From the NCBI GenBank assembly GCA_050298695.1, contig JBNKUQ010000056.1, forward strand, positions 1-19,637: a stretch of 19,637 bases of DNA. Reading direction: 5' to 3'. Origin of the DNA: CANLBN01 sp050298695 (GTDB lineage: Bacteria > Pseudomonadota > Gammaproteobacteria > Pseudomonadales > Cellvibrionaceae). This document shows, piece after piece, positions 14,005 through 19,637 of this stretch; the stretch's first letter is position 1; every line of letters begins with the position of its first letter. The translations under genes were made by a program, and so were the position numbers. A model generated the notes under the pieces. It worked only from the letters and a program-made list of their open reading frames with translations. It did not search any database and was not told where the DNA came from.

Positions 14005-17000
14005 TTTTCCCACTGCTTATTTAAACGCTTAACTGATACAGGCAATATAGTCCCTAAGGATTGAGCAAACAAGGATACCCTCAATTCTTCCAACATCCAA
14101 CGGTAGAGCTGTAGTTCAAAATCAAAAAGTGAAACGCCTTCTCTATCCGCTAGCAATTTATCCTGATATCGCTGCCACAGAATTTCCAACTCTACAATTT
14201 GAGCTCGGTCCTGATTAACATTCATCGGAGCTTTTTCTAAACGGATAAGAATTGCCTTTAAATAACGAGCATATTGCTGCAACCATTTAAGTGGCGTTGC
14301 ATATAAACAACCCGGATAAAACAAGCCTTTCAACTGCTGTTGAATATCGGCCATTGCGTAGGTCAAGAGCAGTGGATTTTTGCACTTTTTCGCCTGCTTT
14401 TTAATATGGTTAACTTGTTCTAATGCATCAACCAGCAGTTGCGCAATTAGTTCTGCCCTCTCAACCCACTGCCCTCGCCCACCTTCAACGACTTGCTCGA
14501 ATTGCTTTGAATCTCGAACCAGATCAACGGGAGACTGCACTGCCTCAAAACAACATTGTCTGACCGTTGCACAGATAATATCGTCAATCACATTCTCTCG
14601 TGATCCCATATCCACCAAGCTAAGACCCAATTCCCGATTTTTTAACAAATGCTTACGTAAATATTTAACCACTTGTGCTTGCGATAACATGGCTAAACGT
14701 ACTTGTCCCTTTAAGGTTTCTACCCAAGCCTGCTGAGGATTATCGTAAAGTTTAAGACTGATCGAATTTTTATTATCATTAAGCCCTGGGTAAACCGTAA
14801 TATTTAAACCAGATTGCTTTAACACGTGGGTTTCTGGCAATAATCCAAAGTTCCATTGGGTTAACCCGTCTTGCTCAAAATCATTCCCTACTAGTTGCAG
14901 GTGGTCTTGGACCTGATCCCGATAACGTGCACGCAGCTGCGATAAATTGCGTCCTCGGTCAATCAATTTGCCCTGCGGATCAGTCACGTGAATGTTCATT
15001 AAATAATAAGTATCTAAGGCTATTTTTTCCCACAACTCATCAGGAACTTGAACCCCTTTGTAGCGATATAACTGCTCTGATAACTGAGAGGCCAGCGTTT
15101 GCTGTTGATTTTTTTCGTCCGCAATAAGTAGTGGCAGTATATGATCAACAGTAGAAGGAACTGGAGCAAATTGTTTTCGCCACTGTTTTGGCAAGGCTTT
15201 AATCATGGCGGTCACCTTCTCCGCCAATAAGCCTGGAACCAACCACTCTAAACGTTCCGATGACAGCATATGCAATACACTAACGGGTACGCTTATGGTG
15301 ACCCCATCATCTTGATGGACGGGATCAAAGTGATAACTAACAGGGATACGAATGCCGTTAAATGCCAAGCTATCCGGGAATTGCGCGGCGCTAATATGAG
15401 CATCACTACGCTGCATTAAACTAGTGCGATTGATAAATAAGAGTTTGGGTTGTTGCCGTTCGATTTGTTTACGCCAGCTCTCAAAGCCCTCAAGATTAAC
15501 AATATTTCCAGGGATGAGCTCGTTATAAAAATTAAAAATTGTATCATCATCGACAACAATATCTCGTCGACGTGATTTGGCCTCTAACTCGTGGAGTTCC
15601 TTGAGTAATTGTTGTTGATGATAATAAAAATGATTTTCTGCATTATGGTGACTCAACTGTTGTTTGATACGTTTGTTAACGCTATATAAGCCTTCTACAA
15701 GCGCTCCACGGATAAATAATTCTCGGCAAAGATCAGGTTCTATTTTGCTATAACTAACACGCTTCTTTTCAACTAGAGGCAAGCCATACAAGGTTATTTT
15801 TTCATAGGCCATCACCTGACCACTGGAGGCATGATAATGTGGCTCACTATAGCTACGTTTTACTAAATGTTGAGCCAGCGATAAAACCCAATCTGTTTCG
15901 ATCTTAGCCACGGTATGAGCATAAAGTTTACTCGTTTCAATCAATTCCGCGGCAACCAACCAACGTGGACTTTTCTTAAACTGTGATGAGCCCGGGAATA
16001 TAGAAAAACGACGATTGCGCGCGCCAAGGTAATTACCAGAAGAGTGACTGCTAGAATTATTAGAAGAGCCACCTACATTTTCTTCTATCTTAGACCACTG
16101 TCCAATATTTCCCAACAAACCACTAATCAGTGATTTATGAATACTACTGTAATCTGCGGGCTGTGAATTTACTGTAAACCCTAGTTTTTTAATTGCCAGC
16201 ATTAATTGCTTATGTAGATCGCGCCATTCACGCAAACGATTGTGTGATAAAAATTGTTTTTGACTCCACTTTTTAAAGCCGTTATTGGACAAGGCCTGGC
16301 GCTGCTCTTCACAGCCTTGCCACAGGCTCACGTAAGCGCAGAAGTCAGAGTCTTCGTGCCAATATTCCCGATGACGTTGATCTGCCGCTTGTTGCTTATC
16401 CGCTGGCCTTTCTCGTGGATCTTGTATTGACAAGGCACTGATAATTATGAGCATTTCTTGCAAACAGGCCTCGCTATTTGCTGCCAAAAGCATACGGCCA
16501 AAACGAGGGTCTACAGGCAAACTCGCTAGCTGTCGACCAATATGAGTTAATTGCTGGCGAGCATTGGTCGCTTGCAGCTCTTGCAACAACTTATGACCAT
16601 CACTAATCAAACGGTGGTCCGGCATATCGACAAAGGGAAAGTGCCTGACATCCCCCAAACGCAGCTGTGCCATCTGCAAAATAACGGCAGCAAGATTGGT
16701 TCGCAAAATTTCCGGGTCGGTAAATTCTGGACGACTTAAAAAATCATCTTCACTGTATAGGCGAATACAAATACCCTCACTCACTCGTCCACATCGCCCC
16801 TTGCGCTGATTAGCACTAGCTTGAGAGATAGCTTCAACGGGTAAACGCTGTATCTTTGTGCGAAAGCTATAGCGGCTAATACGTGCATAACCCGGATCAA
16901 TTACATAGCGTATTCCAGGAACCGTTAATGAGGTTTCCGCAACATTCGTAGCTAAAACGATCCGTCTTCCCGGCTGAGGTTGAAATACTTTATTTTGTTC

Positions 17001-17993
17001 ACTCATACTCAAACGAGCATAGAGAGGCACAATGGATAAATGGGGCAACGATTCTCGGCGCAGTCGCAGGGCCGTTTCACGAATATCCCGCTCCCCACTG
17101 AGAAAAACCAAGATATCGCCTTGGTGATCTACTGTGGTAATTTCATGAACTGCAGCGACAATGCCCTCAATGATTGAATCATGCTCATTTTCTAAGAGGG
17201 GACGATACCAAACATCGACGGGAAAAGTACGTCCAGAAACTTCAATAATCGGCGCATTGTCAAAGTGACGAGAGAACTTCTCAACATCAATGGTTGCCGA
17301 TGTGATAATCACTTTTAAATCAGGGCGTTTAGGTAAGAGTTGTTTGAGATAACCCAGTAAAAAATCAATATTAAGACTGCGTTCATGGGCCTCATCAATA
17401 ATGATGGTGTCATAGCGACTTAGATAGCGGTCATGTTGAATCTCTGCAAGCAAAATACCATCCGTCATTAATTTGATGGCAGTATTTTCAGAGACTTGGT
17501 CAGTAAATCTAACTTGATATCCAACCAGTTCACCTAGAGGACTATCAAGCTCTTCCGCTATGCGATTTGCCACGCTTCTAGCGGCAATACGGCGAGGCTG
17601 CGTGTGCCCGATTAATCCGCGTAAGCCCCGCCCTAGGGACAAACAAATCTTAGGTAATTGGGTGGTTTTACCCGAGCCAGTTTCTCCAGCAATCACAACC
17701 ACCTGATTATTCTCAATGGCCTTAGCGATATCCTCGCGTTTATTACTGATGGGCAAACCATCTGAAAAAATAATATCCGGCAATCTTGCTTGCTTATCAG
17801 CAATTATCGCTATGGACGATTGAATCCGTTCTTCTAATAGTCGCAGTGTCTGAAAGAGTGCCTGATTATCGCTTTGTTTCGCACTTAGGGATAATAGTTT
17901 TTGTACTTCTTTAGAGAGAGCATGGCGCTCGCAACTAGCAACACTGTCCAGCCGTTCCTGAAGTTTCTTTAATCGGGTAGTGAGAGGGTGCAC
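13995..17993 (-). CDS. hrpA: HrpA, DEAH-box ATP-dependent RNA helicase
   Basis: A 1332-residue helicase, close to the 1300 of E. coli HrpA. In other bacteria HrpA acts on mRNA processing and on stalled ribosomes. Walker A G-E-T-G-S-G-K-T is at 103-110, D-E-A-H at 200-203, S-A-T at 232-234 and motif VI Q-R-K-G-R-C-G-R at 396-403. Winged-helix/ratchet, OB-fold and a long C-terminal DUF3418-type region follow. A GTG at 17993 is the best start, with no strong ribosome binding site. A serine/glycine/asparagine-rich insert occupies about 640-652, just before the conserved Y-L-G-A-R-N-R-R-F-S-I-F-P-G segment. The last codons lie in a tandem 17-bp duplication. Family assignment is certain; the specific RNA target is not known from sequence. 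Confidence 0.97.
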   Translation of the reverse strand: MHPLTTRLKKLQERLDSVASCERHALSKEVQKLLSLSAKQSDNQALFQTLRLLEERIQSSIAIIADKQARLPDIIFSDGLPISNKREDIAKAIENNQVVVIAGETGSGKTTQLPKICLSLGRGLRGLIGHTQPRRIAARSVANRIAEELDSPLGELVGYQVRFTDQVSENTAIKLMTDGILLAEIQHDRYLSRYDTIIIDEAHERSLNIDFLLGYLKQLLPKRPDLKVIITSATIDVEKFSRHFDNAPIIEVSGRTFPVDVWYRPLLENEHDSIIEGIVAAVHEITTVDHQGDILVFLSGERDIRETALRLRRESLPHLSIVPLYARLSMSEQNKVFQPQPGRRIVLATNVAETSLTVPGIRYVIDPGYARISRYSFRTKIQRLPVEAISQASANQRKGRCGRVSEGICIRLYSEDDFLSRPEFTDPEILRTNLAAVILQMAQLRLGDVRHFPFVDMPDHRLISDGHKLLQELQATNARQQLTHIGRQLASLPVDPRFGRMLLAANSEACLQEMLIIISALSIQDPRERPADKQQAADQRHREYWHEDSDFCAYVSLWQGCEEQRQALSNNGFKKWSQKQFLSHNRLREWRDLHKQLMLAIKKLGFTVNSQPADYSSIHKSLISGLLGNIGQWSKIEENVGGSSNNSSSHSSGNYLGARNRRFSIFPGSSQFKKSPRWLVAAELIETSKLYAHTVAKIETDWVLSLAQHLVKRSYSEPHYHASSGQVMAYEKITLYGLPLVEKKRVSYSKIEPDLCRELFIRGALVEGLYSVNKRIKQQLSHHNAENHFYYHQQQLLKELHELEAKSRRRDIVVDDDTIFNFYNELIPGNIVNLEGFESWRKQIERQQPKLLFINRTSLMQRSDAHISAAQFPDSLAFNGIRIPVSYHFDPVHQDDGVTISVPVSVLHMLSSERLEWLVPGLLAEKVTAMIKALPKQWRKQFAPVPSTVDHILPLLIADEKNQQQTLASQLSEQLYRYKGVQVPDELWEKIALDTYYLMNIHVTDPQGKLIDRGRNLSQLRARYRDQVQDHLQLVGNDFEQDGLTQWNFGLLPETHVLKQSGLNITVYPGLNDNKNSISLKLYDNPQQAWVETLKGQVRLAMLSQAQVVKYLRKHLLKNRELGLSLVDMGSRENVIDDIICATVRQCCFEAVQSPVDLVRDSKQFEQVVEGGRGQWVERAELIAQLLVDALEQVNHIKKQAKKCKNPLLLTYAMADIQQQLKGLFYPGCLYATPLKWLQQYARYLKAILIRLEKAPMNVNQDRAQIVELEILWQRYQDKLLADREGVSLFDFELQLYRWMLEELRVSLFAQSLGTILPVSVKRLNKQWEKCQ

Positions 17994-18138
17994 AGTGAAT
18001 TAAACCGGAAGCAATAAAAATTAGTTATAAATTAGGCGTAAAAAATGTGGAGATTATAAACTAATATTTTGCTGCCGGTCCGAATTATTATTATTTTGTG
18101 CATAATGATGAATAATTATCTACCTACTTGTTGATGGG

Positions 18139-18177
18139 TTTGTGAGGCTCATAAAATAGCATTATGAGCCTCACAAA
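18139..18177 (-). terminator. 16-bp perfect hairpin after the AraC-type gene
   Basis: Arms at 18139-18154 (TTTGTGAGGCTCATAA) and 18162-18177 pair perfectly with a seven-base loop. The structure starts 14 bases after the stop of the AraC/GyrI regulator gene. Neither strand has a good T-run after the stem, so it may work as a weak or Rho-assisted terminator or as a 3'-end stabilizing stem. Confidence 0.5.
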
Positions 18178-18190
18178 GAGAGCAGTATCA

Positions 18191-19060
18191 CTACTTTAGC
18201 GGAAAATAAATATCAGTTAGCAGATCACACTCATCCACTTCGTGAATAAAGTTTATGTAGTGAAAAAAGCAGGGATAATCTCGCATTTCCTCACCACTGT
18301 TAGGTAGCCATTCACGATACACATAGTAAATACTTTCATCCAAACTATCATGGCTACCTTTGTGACGAATGACTGCACATCGCCCTCCGGGAATCTCACC
18401 ATTTTTAACGCCATATTTATTCTCTGGAACATCACGGTCAATTGATCCACAGACATCCCAGCGGAATTTTTCTGGCTCAGTTATCTTTGGATCACTATAG
18501 GGAATGCCAAACGTTTTACTGGTTTTAACAGGGGATAGCCCCGTTTCTTTGCGCCATGCAATAAATTTTCCTGCTGTTTCCAGAACCTTTTCTGGTGCTC
18601 CCATATGTTCTAACAGGGCCACTTTTGTTGTTTCAAAATTAACGACTTCTATATTCATAGGTTTGTCTCCGTAAGGCTTGAGATGAAAATCAAACCGCAA
18701 ATGCCATTGTGGCCATTGCGGTTCAGCCCTGAACTGCGAAGGAGATTGGTCAAAGGTTCGCTTGAACGCCCGTGCAAAAGATTCAGGACTTTCAAAGCCT
18801 GCTTCCAGTGCAATGTCTATGATGCGTTTTTCCTTTTCAAAAGCTAAACGAAACGAGGCTCTTTTCAGTCTTGCAAGCTGAATAAACCTTGTCACACTCA
18901 TGCCGGTATAAGCAATAAAAACCCGATGAAAATGGTATTTGGAGAAGGCGGCAACATCACTCATCATCTCTAACGTTAATATTTCATTGAGATTCTGATG
19001 AATATATTCGCAGACCCGTGAGATACGTTCATCATAAGGGTTGTTCAGCTTGTCATTCAT
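18191..19060 (-). CDS. AraC-family regulator with C-terminal GyrI-like effector domain
   Basis: A 289-residue transcription factor. The AraC-type double helix-turn-helix is at the N-terminus (about 10-110), including the F-S-K-Y-H-F-H-R-V-F segment of the first and G-F-E-S-P-E-S-F-A-R-A-F-K of the second. The C-terminal half (about 135-289) is a GyrI-like ligand-binding domain, starting near M-N-I-E-V-V-N-F-E-T. This arrangement is that of the Rob/SoxS-like and BmrR-effector group, whose members respond to small, often hydrophobic, molecules. It lacks the methyl-accepting cysteine domain of Ada. An AAGGA ribosome binding site precedes the ATG. It is the last gene of an apparent operon with an AlkC-like gene and a small ORF; the effector cannot be deduced. 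Confidence 0.92.
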   Translation of the reverse strand: MNDKLNNPYDERISRVCEYIHQNLNEILTLEMMSDVAAFSKYHFHRVFIAYTGMSVTRFIQLARLKRASFRLAFEKEKRIIDIALEAGFESPESFARAFKRTFDQSPSQFRAEPQWPQWHLRFDFHLKPYGDKPMNIEVVNFETTKVALLEHMGAPEKVLETAGKFIAWRKETGLSPVKTSKTFGIPYSDPKITEPEKFRWDVCGSIDRDVPENKYGVKNGEIPGGRCAVIRHKGSHDSLDESIYYVYREWLPNSGEEMRDYPCFFHYINFIHEVDECDLLTDIYFPLK

Positions 19061-19071
19061 AATCTTCCTTT

Positions 19072-19251
19072 TTATTCAGGTACAGAGGGATCATGCTTTA
19101 TTCCGTTATCTCTGTCCTGACCGAGATTGCTATGATATTCATCTAAAATTTCCATTGATGCTTCCTCTTCAGCGTATTCTGCCAATAATCTGGACAGAGA
19201 TATTTCTCCAATGCCAAGATATAATGTGCCGGGTGCCACTTTTGTTGGCAA
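19072..19251 (-). CDS. Possible 59-residue protein between AlkC-like gene and AraC regulator
   Basis: A frame that opens at TTG 19251 and closes with TAA at 19072. The sequence begins M-P-T-K-V-A-P-G-T-L-Y-L-G-I-G and continues E-I-S-L-S-R-L-L-A-E-Y-A-E-E-E-A-S, followed by an acidic, polar tail. It fits exactly between its neighbours: the start is 15 bases after the stop of the AlkC-like gene and the end is 11 bases before the regulator ATG. The frame has purine-rich AAAGGCGAG upstream of the TTG. Composition is protein-like and the first half could form an amphipathic helix. I do not recognise a family. The first ATG in frame is near 19155, giving a much shorter product. It may be a real small gene or just a spacer with an open frame. 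Confidence 0.45.
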   Translation of the reverse strand: MPTKVAPGTLYLGIGEISLSRLLAEYAEEEASMEILDEYHSNLGQDRDNGIKHDPSVPE

Positions 19252-19266
19252 TTGCTCTCGCCTTTA

Positions 19267-19637
19267 TCATTTCGCCTTAGCCCTAAGCTGCAATGCAACT
19301 TTGTTTTCCTTTTTTGCAGGGTATCTCAGAGCATGACGAATTACCCATCTAACTTCCTTCGTTGAATCAACAAGCCATTTTTCACATATCTCGAACACCA
19401 AGTCCGGATGATCCTTGGCGATATCACCAAGACTATTCGCGACGCTGCGACGAACATAGTCACTGGCATCATTTTTAAGCGATTCCAGTATCGGCAATAT
19501 GGGTGCTGGATTTTCAACAAACGCCGGTATTCGCTGCGCCCACGGAAGTCGAGGGCGAGAGCCTTCAGAACATAGACGTCGAACATGGGGGTCAGGATCG
19601 CTTAACCACTCGGCTAAGCGCGATAGAGTTCGGTCTT
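19267..19637 (-). CDS. AlkC/AlkD-like HEAT-repeat DNA alkylation repair protein, partial
   Basis: The C-terminal 122 or so residues of a HEAT-repeat protein; its start lies beyond the window edge. One uninterrupted frame runs from the edge to a TGA-TAA double stop. It reads S-D-P-D-P-H-V-R-R-L-C-S-E-G, then R-P-R-L-P-W-A-Q-R-I-P, P-I-L-P-I-L-E-S-L-K, Y-V-R-R-S-V-A-N-S-L-G-D-I-A-K-D-H-P and V-R-W-V-I-R-H-A-L-R. The V-R-R-L-x-S-E-G-x-R-P-R-L-P-W and V-R-R-S-V-A-N segments are typical of AlkC-type DNA glycosylase relatives, which excise alkylated bases. Catalytic residues lie mostly in the missing part, so activity cannot be judged. It leads an operon with a small ORF and an AraC/GyrI regulator. 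Confidence 0.8.
   Translation of the reverse strand, partial: DRTLSRLAEWLSDPDPHVRRLCSEGSRPRLPWAQRIPAFVENPAPILPILESLKNDASDYVRRSVANSLGDIAKDHPDLVFEICEKWLVDSTKEVRWVIRHALRYPAKKENKVALQLRAKAK

Noticed and set aside
14380..16739. Plus-strand ORFs inside hrpA
   Set aside because: Antisense shadows of the helicase gene with no family resemblance.
19341..19586. Second minus-strand ORF over the AlkC-like gene, suggesting a frameshift
   Set aside because: The AlkC-like frame is open without break from the window edge (19635) to 19267; the other ORF is a shadow in another frame.

Overview
The window comes from a gammaproteobacterium, probably a free-living aquatic one. The + strand order dusA, tal, TerB-like gene and then rssC, rssB, PilZ gene and mlaA matches, as I remember it, the Pseudomonas aeruginosa PA2795-PA2800 neighbourhood. 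The proteins HrpA (with DUF3418-type C-terminus), MlaA lipoprotein and transaldolase are also gammaproteobacterial in form. No rRNA, tRNA, CRISPR array, transposase or phage gene is visible.

Region 1 (about 47-7659, minus strand, visibly AT-rich at its downstream end) is one long chemosensory operon. In transcription order it reads STAS protein, cheY, cheA, cheW (broken by a one-base shift in a G9 run), cheW, cheR, cheD, cheB, a membrane coiled-coil protein, and a second STAS protein. The order resembles Vibrio cholerae chemotaxis cluster III (class F9), but the receptor gene expected between cheR and cheW is absent, leaving only a short spacer. The membrane protein carries a CheZ-like D-x-x-x-Q signature and is my candidate for the phosphatase of the pathway. 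It shares a C-terminal GD[I/V][E/D]LF tail with CheD.

Region 2 (7660-10337, plus strand) starts at a divergent promoter region and holds dusA, tal and a TerB-like gene. Region 3 (10382-13687) is a second signalling block: RssC (STAS) and RssB (REC plus PP2C phosphatase) on the minus strand, a c-di-GMP-type PilZ protein on the plus strand behind a strong 17-bp hairpin, and mlaA on the minus strand.

Region 4 (13688-19637, minus strand) holds a REP/dRS3-like repeat, the large helicase gene hrpA, and an operon of an AlkC-like HEAT-repeat protein (cut by the window edge), an uncatalogued 59-residue ORF, and an AraC/GyrI-type regulator that ends in a 16-bp hairpin.

Taken together, three STAS proteins, one PP2C phosphatase, one CheA array and one PilZ receptor sit within about 13 kb. 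No RsbW-type STAS kinase is visible, so how or whether the STAS proteins are phosphorylated must be settled elsewhere in the genome. The best leads for something undescribed are the membrane-tethered CheZ-like protein with its shared tail, the STAS proteins bracketing a receptor-less che operon, the G9 tract in cheW, and the small ORF in the AlkC-like operon.
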